From NCBI GenBank assembly GCA_015680685.1, contig MNCI01014381.1, positions 7,884 through 71,883 on the forward strand: a DNA stretch of 64,000 nt, written 5' to 3'. The translations under genes were made by a program, and so were the position numbers. This document shows, piece after piece, positions 45,388 through 55,010 of this stretch (positions are counted from its first letter, which is position 1; each line of letters starts with the position of its first letter). This DNA comes from Gnetum montanum (lineage: Eukaryota > Streptophyta > Gnetopsida > Gnetales > Gnetaceae). Below the pieces are notes generated by a model. It was not told the origin of the DNA, made no database searches, and worked only from the letters and a program-made list of their open reading frames with translations.

Positions 45388-46243
45388 TGATGAAGTGTCT
45401 TCAGTTGGCAGCATCAATGAGATGCCATCGACGTGACCCCATCAACAGGATCTTGTTGATGTAGGATTTTCCATGTTGACGTGTACCCATCGACGTGGCA
45501 CCCTAGTCGTCCTATAAATATGGCATCACAACTGTGTTAATGGGGGTTAGAAATTTAGTTGCTAGTGAAATTCTTGCAATTGTACCTACAGCAGGAGTCA
45601 AGGAGTATATGGATCTTTATTCGAGCACTATTGTACCTAAGTACCGTAGTATGTGTGACAATAAAGATGAGCTTTTTGATAAACCTTGCAGCACTTGGAC
45701 TAGATTAATGATTTATTTATGCATTTATTTTTTTCATTAGTTAAGTGCTTAATTAAGTTATAATGATTAAGTATTTAAGTAATTAATTAAGCTAAATAGA
45801 CTAGCACGCATAAGTACAACCACTTCAAGCATATGTAGAACACTTGGTAATCCTAGTAGCACTTAACGCTTGGTCGCTCAACAATGTTGTGCATGTTCAA
45901 GATGTGTACAAAAAGTGGGACTAGGTGCTTATGTTAGGATAGTTAGTTATTAATTAGCAATTAAATTAGTTGAATTATTTAATCAATTTATTCTCAATCT
46001 ATTACCAACCTTAGGTGAACAAAATATAAAATAATAAAAATCATGTGCCTCAATTCCACTTAACCATACAATTGAGTTTTAGAAGTGTAGTTGGGAAGAC
46101 AACGATTATTCCATAATTAGATTCACCTTCTACATTGAATCTTATATATGAGAGCACTAGAAATCCACATAATTTGACTAAATCACACATGAACGCCTTA
46201 GTGATTCGTATGGTTGGATGTAGGGGTACCTCACTACTCATCA
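45388..46243 (+). repeat. Element III 3' LTR (856 bp)
   Basis: Starts TGATGAAGTGTC, ends CACTACTCATCA. U3 has three ACGT-core sites: CGACGTGAC (45429), TGACGTGTA (45477) and CGACGTGGC (45491). TATAAATA lies at 45513. It differs from the 5' LTR at many sites, so the insertion is not recent. Confidence 0.95.
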
Positions 46244-46699
46244 CTTCTTCTTGAGACTAACTTTCTTCCTCTGATTAGCTTGATTAGCCTTCTTCCTTGG
46301 AATCTTATTCATAGCTTGTTGATGTGATCTTTCTTCCAAAAGTAGCCAATTTGTAAATGAGATGAGTTGCAACTGAAGAAGACATCTTCTTAAGATGTGA
46401 AATGTCTTGCAAACATGTAAGATGTATTGTAGGAGATGTCTTGAGCTAGTGAAGATGTCTTGAATATGAAGGAGGCGTATCTCCAAATAAGTCAAATTTT
46501 TAAGATGCTTATTTTGAGGTCTGGAACCTCCAAACAAGTTTCCATTGATCTCAAAACCTCCTAGAATCATCAAAATAGACTCAAAACATCCCCAAACATA
46601 CCAAAACACCCTGAAATCATCATCAAAAAGGTCACTAAAAGGACACACTCATCTAAGATACATTGAGGATTACATAAGGGCTAGGTGATGTCCTCATCA

Positions 46700-47078
46700 A
46701 TTCTTATTATTTCAACACTAGACAAAGTTCATTAATGGTGAATTATGATTTTTCACCTAGGATGGAAAATGAGTTGAGAAAAAATGATGATTGTGTTCAC
46801 CTCAGTTCAGATTTTATGGAAAACATGCAAGATTTACATAAGAAAGTGAAGGTAAAGCTTGAGAAAAAAGCAAAAGAGATTGCTACTAGTAAGAATTTGG
46901 ATAAAATAATGGTGAAGTTTAAATTTGATTTTTTTTTGTTGCATTTGGGTAAGGAGAGACTAAGAAATATGAACTAATATAAGCTCAAATCTAAGAAGAT
47001 TAGTCCATTTCAAACAGAGGCTAAAGTGAATGACAATGTGTATGAACTTGATCTCCTTAATAATTTATGTTACTCTTG
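46700..47078 (+). pseudogene. Element II integrase, C-terminal part after the nested insertion
   Basis: The frame continues with 'NSYYFNTRQSSLMVNYDFSPRM' and then 'HLSSDFMENMQDLHKKVKVKLEK' and 'FDFFLLHLGKERLRN', matching the chromovirus pattern '...LxxDFxExMQxIHxxVKxxLExxxxKYK... GDLVLVHLRKERFP'. 'VNDNVYELDLLNNL' then breaks at about 47078, where the copia-type LTR begins. Confidence 0.9.
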
Positions 47079-47079
47079 T

Positions 47080-48243
47080 GCTTTTTGAAGATCGATAACT
47101 TAGAGGGGGGTGAATAAGTTCAATACCCAATTCATACACAACTGATTTTACGTGGTTCCTCAACTTGGGTACATCCACACTTAGAAGGTAGAATCCTTGC
47201 ATATCTTCAGACTTGTTCCTTCAAAAATGTGATTTCAAGAACATCATAACTGTTACAAAGTAAGCTCTATAGCTTCGCATGGGATGTTTTCTCTCAAGAA
47301 ACACATCTAACCCCTCAAGTTTCTAATAAGCTATCAAGTCTTACAAAAGATGCCTTTCCTCAAGAAGCACATAAACCCCCATAGGGCAATTAGACCTTTA
47401 GGTCTTAACAAACTCTCAAACTTTGCAAGGGATGTTTTCTCTTAAGAAACACATCCAACCACTTAGGGTTCCAATGAGCTCTCAAGTTCTACAAAGGTTT
47501 TTTTCCCTCAATAAGCACATCCAACCCTCAAGGCTTACAACAAGATAAAGAAAATCAAGGAAAAATTGAGCTAACACTTCATATTCCTTACTTTGGAGTT
47601 CAATACAGAGCACAACAAAAGATAGAAAATTAAGGATCTTGAATTCACTAAGATATGTACAATGTTTTCTCAATTGCATGTACAATGCTTGCTCAATTGC
47701 TTATCCAATGCTTGCCTTTCCCTCTTGAGTATGTCCTTCCTTTATAGCCTTGTTTCCCTCCATTTTCCCATTGAAATCCCTACAATGGGTAGTCAAGATG
47801 TCCTCTTCGTGGGCTATGATATCTTACTATTTTTTCCAACTTGCAGGAGAGATGTCTTATCTAGGTACAAGACATCTTGTATAGAGGTAAGATGTCTCCC
47901 TTGATGACAAGACATTTTGGGGGAGACATTTTGTCTTGGGACAAGGTGCATTGTCTCTAGAGGAGATGTCTCCTGTTTCTAGGAGATGTTTTGTTTGAGG
48001 CCAAGCCTTCTTAGCAAATACATCTTATGTCACCAAGAGACATCTTGAAAATCTCTAAGATATCGTTTCTTGGATTTGGGATATCTCCTATCCTTGTGAC
48101 CTTCTCCAAATCATTGCATCTTCTTAGCATTCCGATTGTTGATTCTTGCTCATTTCTTGGTCTCCTTGATGTTTCAAACTCAACTTCCTTAGGCCTCTAA
48201 AGTATCATGAAACACATTTAAAAATTCTCCATTTTCAAGTTTT
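47080..48243 (+). repeat. Ty1/copia-type solo LTR inside element II (ends approximate)
   Basis: The start 'TTGAAGATCGATAACTTAGA' followed by GGGGGGTGAAT is the typical opening of plant copia LTRs. Element II coding sequence stops just before it and resumes just after it ('NTFNVSNLTPYHG' at about 48262), so it is an insertion. The body has three TGCTCAATTGC-type repeats (47660-47720) and a dense AGATGTCT/AGACATCT array (47840-48000). A target duplication was not resolved. Confidence 0.75.
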
Positions 48244-48536
48244 GATATAGCCAAAAATTCAACACTTTTAATGTTTCAAATTTGACTCCATACCATGGGA
48301 AGGTACTTGCATTAGGCTTGAAGGATAACAAGGGGATTCTCAAAGATGCAATTGAAGATATAGCTTCAAGCATGTCTAAAAAGCTAATTATTCTACAAGC
48401 AAGAGAGGCTTTTGGAATAAGAAAAAGAAAGAGGCATGAGTACCTGATCCATTGGAGTAATGAAGATCCTAAGAATGTAAGATGGATTATGGAAGTGATT
48501 TGGATCTGCAAGGGCTTGATGCCATCCCAAATGTAA
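48244..48536 (+). pseudogene. Element II pol tail with chromodomain
   Basis: 'FNTFNVSNLTPYHG' is the usual end of integrase in chromoviruses. The open frame 48282-48536 then ends with 'KRKRHEYLIHWSNEDPKNVRWI', matching the chromodomain core 'RxxxYLVxWKGxxxxxATW' with the last aromatic position altered. The chromodomain would bind histone marks and guide integration. Confidence 0.88.
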
Positions 48537-48563
48537 AGTTTACTTAAGTCCAAGTATCTTTTT

Positions 48564-48577
48564 AAGGGGGGAGGAAG
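48564..48577 (+). other. Element II polypurine tract
   Basis: AAGGGGGGAGGAAG, one base before the 3' LTR start at 48579. It is the plus-strand priming site and confirms orientation. Confidence 0.9.
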
Positions 48578-48578
48578 A

Positions 48579-49377
48579 TGATGGGACCATCAATATATAT
48601 CTTTGATGTATTTTGCATCTTCAATGTGTATAATAGTCATAAGACTTATGTGTTTGTATCTAAGTCTTTGGTTTGAGGAATTTCAGCGTTAGACAAGCAA
48701 TTACGAATTCACTATGAATTGTATGAGATTGTAGTTTGTCAGTGTAAGGTGTAGTCTATCACAATTGGCCATCCAAGGGGAAATCATAAATGTTCAGGCA
48801 GGTACAAGGTCACTATAGATGCATAAAGTTATCGTCTCCTAATGTGAGTTGTAGTTGGTTGTAACTTGGTCATAGTGTAACAAGAAATAATGGCTAGAAA
48901 TTATGAGTGCTTACTAATGCACAAGGCTATGGGTCATAGTCCCATCATAGTCTACTAGTTACAAGGTGTTGTGATCCACAAGCACTCATATTTTCATTAA
49001 AAGTTAAAATTTTAAAAGGTCCAAATTCCAAGGGAGAGATAAATGGTTACTTGAGGCTATTAAAGGACCAACTAAATCTCTAAGGTAGTTGTAATGATTT
49101 TTCATAGAATTGGAGCTCTAGCGAGTAAGAAAGCATCTTAATTGTGGTGTCAATTATGATTTCTAACCTTGAGCATTATGGTTGAGGATTATGAGGGTAA
49201 AAGAGGATTGTCTTGGGTCTTGTTCTAGATCCTTGTGTGCTATTCTAACATGGTACTCTAGTTTTGGACATTGAATAAAGAAGAGTTTCTTCCTTGTTCA
49301 TGCTTTGTTTTCTTTTGGATTCTATTATTTTTGATTTCTAGGGAGATTTGGATACTTATTGGAAGTGGTTCTTATTA
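48579..49377 (+). repeat. Element II 3' LTR
   Basis: Begins TGATGGGACCATCAATATAT and ends near GTTCTTATTA. Homologous to 27756-28570 throughout. The degraded terminal CA (TTA) prevents exact end placement. Confidence 0.9.
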
Positions 49378-49799
49378 GTGAAAAAGAAGGTTGGAAGCAT
49401 GTAATATGAGAATGGGAGAACCCAATAGGATTAGGAGGAAAATTCATCCAAGGGAAGAAAGGATTATCATCTAGAATCTAGATTGAAGAGAGAGGTTGAG
49501 ACAAGTGTATGCAAGAGGGGGAAAAGCATGAAGGTGAACGGGAAATCAGATGGTTGGTAAAAATAAGGTGAAGAACTTAACCAAGGTACTAGGGACATTT
49601 ATTATCAAGATGTCGAGGTTGATCTAGTTGTGTAGCAAATGAGGTTTATTTTGGAAATTCCATGCACAAAGGAAATATTTAATGTTTTTAAGTAGTGGAG
49701 CTTGTCAAAACTTAAGATAATCCTATTGTGACAAATATATTTAGAGAGGGAGGAATAGTCAAGTATTTAAGTCTTTAAGACATCTAATAGAGTTTATAA

Positions 49800-50620
49800 T
49801 TTCTCTATAAAAGAATAACAAGTTCCTATTCTAAGATGTATAGGGTAATAAGGATACATACTTATGTTGTACAATACTAATATAAGGGATATCATCCTCA
49901 TTAATGGTATGATTAATGATGTAGAGGTGCACTATCAAGGAAGTATCATCAACATTAAGAATTTCCAATCCCTTAGCCCATTGTGGATGGTGAGCTTGGA
50001 TCAATGCTTTAGATGAATGTGTCAACCACCCCTACCACCTTTTCTTATAAATTTCTGTAGGATCTTTTCAATGTCCATCACAACATTGCATGGTGAAGAA
50101 GCCAAAGTTACATAGTTTTGAATCATATTGCTTAGAATTGTGGAGGCATTGAGAGCTCTTCCAATTCTAGTGAGGAAGATTGTTGTCCATACAACAACCC
50201 TTCATTCTGCTTGAGAGGCTTTGAAATGAAAATCTTATACCATTTGTGTATGGAAATTCCTAAATAAACATCATTTGCTTTGCCTTCATTAACTTGTAGA
50301 ATTTGTTTGATTTTATTCCTAACATGTGGTTGGATAATTAGGAGATGCATTTTTATTTTTTAAAATGAATATGTTTGCTAATTTCATCTAAAAACTGCTC
50401 AAGAATTCTACAAATAGCAAAGGCCTCTCAAGGATCAGCTTTACATACAATCATAGTGTTATCCACTTAAAGATAGATCAAACATGTAGTTTGACCTAAT
50501 TGAAGGCCATGAATACCATGGCATCTAAGGTAGAGCATGAGTGTATCCATCACAAGAATGAATAACTAAGAAAACTATTTTTACAACTTTTTTATTAAGA
50601 AATGTTCTTGTTGGAAGTAT
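49800..50620 (-). pseudogene. LINE-type reverse transcriptase fragment
   Basis: Minus-strand translation from about 50575 gives 'ILVMDTLMLYLRCHGIHGLQLG', then 'VDNTMIVCKADP' (the FADD box as VDN), 'EAFAICRILEQFLDEIS', 'SNHMLGIKSNKF' or the parallel frame 'HVRNKIKQILQVNEGKA' with 'YLGISIHKW' (usual 'YLGIPI'), and further on 'MDIEKILQKFIRKGGRGG'. This order is that of plant L1-type ORF2 from the RT palm to the thumb. Endonuclease and tail are missing; multiple stops and frameshifts are present. Confidence 0.8.
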
Positions 50621-51360
50621 ATGTCTAGGTGCTCTAAGGTTACTTTCAAGAGTTCATATTATTTCATAATTTATGATAACAAAATTTTATAAAACTTAAG
50701 TAGAACATATTGGTATGTCAAATCAACATATACATTGGAACTAAACTTGTGACTTGCAAACTACAAGCAACATGCTCTAACCAAGAGAATAATACATTAC
50801 AAACTCTTGTAAGGTAAACTTTATCTTTTAAAAAGAATATGCACAATGAGGTGTTAGCCTAGTACTAAGAGTCTTGACATGGTAATAGGATCACATGTTT
50901 CATTTCACTAGGCAACAATAAATTATAAATTTAAAAAGAAATCTAAAAAAGGAAATTTGAAACAAGTTTGATAGATGCAGGGAGTATCAATGGACGTAAG
51001 TAAAAATTTTAGTTTCAGTTTCATAAGCTTGATTTGCTTTATATGTAATAGATTAACAATAGATAAAGCATTGATATATCTTCCAAGTCGTAACACTTGG
51101 GGTTTGAACCTAGGCATATGTCTTCCGAGTCATAGTACATGTTTATAAAAATACTTCATGTGTCAACTAACCTTGATAGAATAGTAGTACACAATTGCAA
51201 TAATAAGTGTAATGTTGAGTGTTCAATTCATTTTGTTTACAAATTCCATATCTATTATCACATATACCTAGAATTTTTTCACTCGTTAGAAATTGTTTTC
51301 CCAAATGCACACCCTCCATTATTTTGGGTTCCAATGCCCAATAAAGACATCTCATAAACA
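50621..51360. repeat. Cluster of tRNA-derived SINE-like fragments
   Basis: At 50855-50865 TAGCCTAGTAC is an A-box-like word followed about 30 bp later by a B-box-like TGTTTCATTTC (plus orientation). At 51100-51110 GGGTTTGAACC is a reverse B-box (GGNTTCGAACC type). At about 50745-50800 'CTTGTGACTTGCAA...CTCTAACCAAGAG' has the layout of a third, reverse unit. All are diverged, so they are SINE remnants, not tRNA genes. Confidence 0.5.
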
Positions 51361-52860
51361 TATTTCACATCTCTGAAAAGATCTTTGCAAGCTTTAAGCC
51401 GAGAGAATTTGTTTCGACCGTGAACTGGGGATCGACATAGGCGTCTGTTCCTATAAATTTTTATTTTATTCTATAGGGGAAACCGATGTTTTTCTTGTCC
51501 AACATGACTAGTTTATGAATTTGTATGGCAGAGGCAAAGACGAAGAAAAATCATGACTCTTTCTATGACGTTACACGGTACCGTCCAGATCGTTACGCTG
51601 ATTTTTATCTAATAAATCGGTCCTCAGATTTGCCTTAAAAAAACCACAAACTTGAAAATATAAAACAAGCCAACGACAGCAAACGACAGCAAAATCGGAG
51701 TTATTCTACGGGATGATTTCATCCAATTCCCAATCCGGTTGCGTTAACCGAGGTCTGCAATTTGATTCCTGGCGCTTATTGCACGAATCCTAATATCATG
51801 TTTTTACTGGTTAATTGAATTGTTGTTTTTCGATGCAATTTTGTGTTGTTTTTTCATTTTAATGGAGGCTCAACCTTGATTCAATTTCCCTTGCAGTTAA
51901 CCAACTTTGCTTATACTGCAAATCAAATTTGCTAATTCTTAAGTCAGTTTAATGGTCAAAATCACAAGCAATTTCAACATTTTTCATTTCAGATCTGCTT
52001 TTTGATGTTATCAATTTGGCTTAGCAAACAAACTCATCCTGTAGAATATTAGAAATTCCCAACCCATGTAACCTACTGCAATGTCAAGATTTCTATCAGC
52101 TTGTTTCCTTGTAATTTTCTATCAAATTTTTCAGAAACATATGCTTCTTTTGCTCTGGCTTGTCATTGTATGTCTCCGTCGAATTCTGCATTTCTTTGCT
52201 TTACTTCTCATTTTTCCCGTTTTCCGAAATGAAGTCTGAAATATCACAAGTAGAACTGTGCCTTCGATTTTTGTTTTTCTGATGAATTTGTATTCCAACC
52301 TAAGTGAGATTAATTTCATCAAGTCGTGAATCCGAGGGGTAAAATGTTAGAACGTGATTCAGAAACAGGTAAACTGAGCCAAATAATTAGCAAATTTAAT
52401 TTGCATCATATGCAAAATTAAGATAAATTACAAGTGAAACTGATCTAAAGTTGAGCAAAACTGCTTTACATTTTAGCCCAATTTGCAAAGCATTAAAAGC
52501 CAAACTGATTTAAACTCCAGGCAAATTGTTTGACAAATTAGCGAATTCAATTGACGGAAAGAAATAATATTAGCTTCAGAAAGCTTTAATTTGAGATTTT
52601 TTATTATATATAAGAATTGGATTCATAAAGTGATTTCAAATTAAGTAAAATTATTTCTAAAAAATACTGAACGAAAATAAAATTGTTGCTCGCTTTCACT
52701 AAAACCTTTTTTTGAAAAGGAATCCTTTTCACAGAGTTTTCTTAATTCACAAAAAAAGCTGTGGCTTGAGTTACAGGTCAAAACCCACGAGGCTAAAATT
52801 GAAATTGATTCGCAGTAGCGAATTCAATTCATCGAAAGAAACAAGATTTAGAAAATCTGA
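51361..52860. other. Apparently low-copy non-coding interval
   Basis: I see no transposon motif and no convincing gene. A small frame of 37 codons (51525-51638, plus, starting MAEAKTKKNHDSF) is open but unsupported. Recurrent CAAATT(T/A)GC words at 52380-52560 have no evident function. Confidence 0.3.
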
Positions 52861-53664
52861 GCACGTGTTGTGAATTCAACACAACACTGTACATGAAACC
52901 AATCCCTCACAGCAGCAGCAGGATCTTAACAGCGAGGATTAGATCCATCACATCCATGCGGACGGGCAACCTATGAAACTTCATAATACGCAAAAGATTG
53001 GCAAAGTCCCAAAGGGAAGCAAAGGAACTTCGAAAAAGCCTGGGACTGTAAAGATACACAATAATAAGATGATGATGTCCATGAAGACTGAATTAAACAC
53101 GGAGGCGCTGGGTAAGGGCGCAGAGCCTGGATAAGACGCCGAAGCGGCGCGAAAGCCTGCAAACGAGTCTGGCCTGAGACGGAGGCTCCGGAAGGCTCCT
53201 GTAACGCTTCGTTCTACGAAGACATTTCTTACTTCCTTTATTTGGACACCATTCTCCTCCCGTCGCTGCTGCTACTCTTCCTGCCGCGGATCCGTCCATC
53301 CTTAACCTCATCGTCGTCGCCGATTGTGCAATTCTTCAAATTTACTGAAACTGAAACTGTGCCTGTCGTGCAATTCTTCAAGAACCGTGCAAGGCTTGCA
53401 CAAGTTCAGCAAAAACTGAAACTAAAAAGCTTCGGTACGTGTCTGAAGACCCGCAGAAAGAGATATTAGTGCAGCTCCAGAAACTGCAGAGCTTCTTCAT
53501 CCATGGCTGCAGCGACAAGAAAAAGAAGCGTTGATTTCATTTCAGGGGTGGTGCCGTGCTGGGCCGTATATAGCGGGCGATAACGTCGCTGGAGGGACAC
53601 GTGTTGGAACGGGAGAACAGGGTGGGCCCAGGTGGGGCCAGCAGCAGGCTGATGTGATTGCATT

Positions 53665-53758
53665 GTGGACGCGTGGACCATAAATTTACTACGGCGGACG
53701 GTGCCAAGGNGTGTGGACGCGTGGACCATAAATTTACTACGGCGGACGGTGCCAAGGG
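53665..53758. repeat. 48-bp tandem duplication containing an ambiguous base
   Basis: GTGGACGCGTGGACCATAAA begins at 53665 and again at 53713, with the rest of the unit identical as far as readable. The N at 53710 lies at the junction, so the copy number is uncertain in the assembly. Confidence 0.85.
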
Positions 53759-53864
53759 GCGGCGGTAATGGTGCCGCTGTGCCACGCGCGGAGATATTTT
53801 GGGATTTGCATGGACAATAGCAAATCTAGCGATCGTACGCACATGCTTAGCGAATTATGTCACG

Positions 53865-54090
53865 TTTCCTCCTCCCACCAACCCATGCTGTGGGCCCACG
53901 TGGACATTTGTGATTCCACCCGGCCTCCCGAGATGTGTGGCTGTGACCAAGTTAGAATCCGTAGTCCACGCATGCGTTACACATCAGCAAAGAAGTGGGC
54001 CCTCCCGAGATGTGTGGCTGTGGCCGAGTTGGAATCCCTCCAGCACACCTCATCAGGAAAGAAGCGGGACCCAACGCCACCATCTTCCGT
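53865..54090. repeat. Repeat module with internal duplication, copy 1
   Basis: Contains GTGGGCCCACGTGG and two tandem versions (from about 53933 and 54001) of CTCCCGAGATGTGTGGCTGT followed by RAGTTRGAATCC and a CATCAGSAAAGAAG tail. A further copy of the whole module lies at 54815-55010. Confidence 0.8.
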
Positions 54091-54249
54091 AGACTTATGA
54101 TACCTTATTTCCAATGTAAAAGTTGAACCTTCAAATTCTCATTTGCTATTCTTGTCTATGCTTGGATGGGATTGAAATCGTTTTGTAGGTTTATGGTGTC
54201 AAAAATAATTGTAATAGACATATACCTCAGGATATAATTAGAACTTAAA

Positions 54250-54420
54250 CAATGAGGTGTTAGCCTAGTGGTCCAAGTTTTGGCCTGGTAACCCTAGGTC
54301 ACAGGTTTGATTCTACTAGATAGCATTGAGTTATAATCTTCTATAAATCTTGGGGTGTACCTATGCTTCCCTTATTTCAAGTTCCAACACCCCCCTAATT
54401 TAGAACCCATGACTTGAAGC
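54250..54420 (+). repeat. tRNA-derived SINE
   Basis: TAGCCTAGTGG (54261-54271) fits the RNA polymerase III A box TRGYNNARNNG perfectly, and GGTTTGATTCT (54304-54314) fits the B box GGTTCGANTCC at 9 of 11 positions, 32 bases after it. The word just before, AATGAGGTGT, is shared with the copy at 50845. Lack of a tRNA acceptor stem pairing and the long unrelated 3' part favour a SINE over a tRNA gene. The unit sits between the two copies of the G-box module. Confidence 0.65.
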
Positions 54421-54810
54421 TTTCAAATCAAGAGTCTTATGACTAAGTTAACATGTCATTGTTAAGCTTATGAATAATGGAGTAGCCTAATTGGATACTC
54501 CAACAATTACGATGTTATTATTACAAGGTTGTGCTATCACCCTAAATTTTCTTTCTTTTTTCATTAGAAAATAAAAAAAAATCAAGCATTGATGTATTTA
54601 TAATGTCAATTTCCCTCTCCCCATAATCTCAAATATGTTTAGTATTAAACATTATTAATGTCATTCATGCTACCACCATATCATATGCTTCCAAAATCTA
54701 TCAATAACTTTTCTTACAATTATTTGTTGAATCCGAGCTAGTGATTATCCTTCGAAGATTGATCAACATGGATATTTAACATCAAGTGTAAGAGAAAAAG
54801 CATTACCAAA
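54421..54810. other. Non-coding interval between repeat modules
   Basis: AT-rich with no recognisable feature apart from short words shared with the SINE-like units (GAATAATGGAGTAGCCTAATTGG at 54470). Confidence 0.3.
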
Positions 54811-54814
54811 TGGT

Positions 54815-55010
54815 TATCCTCCCCACAACCACTGCAGTGGGCCCACGTGGGCATTCCTCGTCATCATTATTGGCTTCTCCAGCAATATATTCCTGCTGCT
54901 TGCGTAATTTCACGGGCCTTCCGAGATGTGTGGCTGTGGTCAAGTTAGAATCCGTCATCCACGCATGCAGCACACATCAGCAAAAAGTCAAAAAAACAAA
55001 AGCGGGAACC
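54815..55010. repeat. Repeat module, copy 2
   Basis: Shares with 53865-54000, in the same order, ATGCTGTGGGCCCACGTGG (here ACTGCAGTGGGCCCACGTGG), CCGAGATGTGTGGCTGTG, AAGTTAGAATCCGT, CCACGCATGC and CACATCAGCAAA. It carries a 45-60-bp extra stretch between the G-box word and the GAGATGTG word. Confidence 0.85.

Larger units (their letters stand above)
33189..46243 (+). mobile_element. Element III: full-length Ty3 element with tRNA-Asp primer site and an extra ORF
   Basis: LTRs lie at 33189-34094 and 45388-46243. Perfect 5-bp target duplications CTTCT flank it (33184-33188 and 46244-46248). Total length is 13,055 bp. The order is LTR, tRNA-Asp primer site, gag, protease, RT, RNase H, integrase, a 2.3-kb non-coding stretch, an extra coding region of about 2.5 kb, a polypurine tract and LTR. 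The tRNA-Asp primer site, the RT motif 'FMDDF'-type context and the absence of a chromodomain place it with the non-chromovirus plant lineages (Athila/Tat type). All frames are broken, but the boundaries are complete. Confidence 0.95.
32740..46699. repeat. LTR-H copy 2, split by element III
   Basis: The left part 32740-33188 starts TGATGTGGAG and aligns with 13880-14330. The right part 46249-46699 ends GATGTCCTCATCA and aligns with 14330-14729. Together they make one repeat of about 900 bp with TGATG/CATCA ends. Element III (33189-46243) lies inside it with a 5-bp CTTCT duplication. Outside words ATTAG (32735-32739) and ATTCT (46700-46704) agree in 3 of 5 bases, so a target duplication for this LTR is unproven. 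Confidence 0.8.
27756..49377 (+). mobile_element. Element II: Ty3/gypsy chromovirus, host of nested insertions
   Basis: Matching LTRs lie at 27756-28570 and 48579-49377. Between them, in order, are a primer site, a gag zinc knuckle, protease, RT, RNase H, integrase, chromodomain and a polypurine tract. The coding domains are interrupted by a solo LTR (29961-30737), by LTR-H copy 2 carrying element III (32740-46699), and by a copia-type solo LTR (about 47080-48243). Removing these leaves about 5.7 kb, a normal chromovirus length. Integrase resumes after each insertion in the expected order, which proves the nesting. Numerous stops make it inactive. A clear target duplication was not found at its outer ends. 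Confidence 0.93.
52861..54110 (-). promoter_or_regulatory. GC-rich island with a possible minus-strand promoter
   Basis: This is the GC-richest, CpG-containing part of the window. On the minus strand, ACACGTGT (53597-53604, a palindromic G-box core), GCTATATAC (53566-53574, TATA-like) and an ATG in good context at about 53504 (GCAGCCATGG) occur in promoter order. The frame from that ATG stops after 12 codons (MDEEALQFLELH), and frames downstream (53311-53093, 53162-52971) match no family I know. It may be the 5' end of a degraded gene or of a non-coding transcript. A CCACGTGG palindrome occurs at about 53897. Confidence 0.35.

Noticed and set aside
46735-46977. 80-codon open frame as a separate small gene
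   Set aside because: Its sequence is the integrase C-terminal part of element II, continuing the frame broken at 32740.
48282-48536. 84-codon frame as a host chromodomain protein
   Set aside because: It follows the integrase tail, precedes a polypurine tract and LTR, and matches chromovirus pol ends.
53242-53469. 75-codon frame starting MDTILLPSL as a secreted peptide gene
   Set aside because: The hydrophobic start comes from a CT-rich stretch, the remainder holds a degenerate repeat (VQFF), and no family is recognised; the opposite strand has the better promoter signals.
54261-54314. Functional tRNA gene from A and B boxes
   Set aside because: No acceptor, D or anticodon stems could be paired, and related diverged units occur nearby, so a SINE is more likely.
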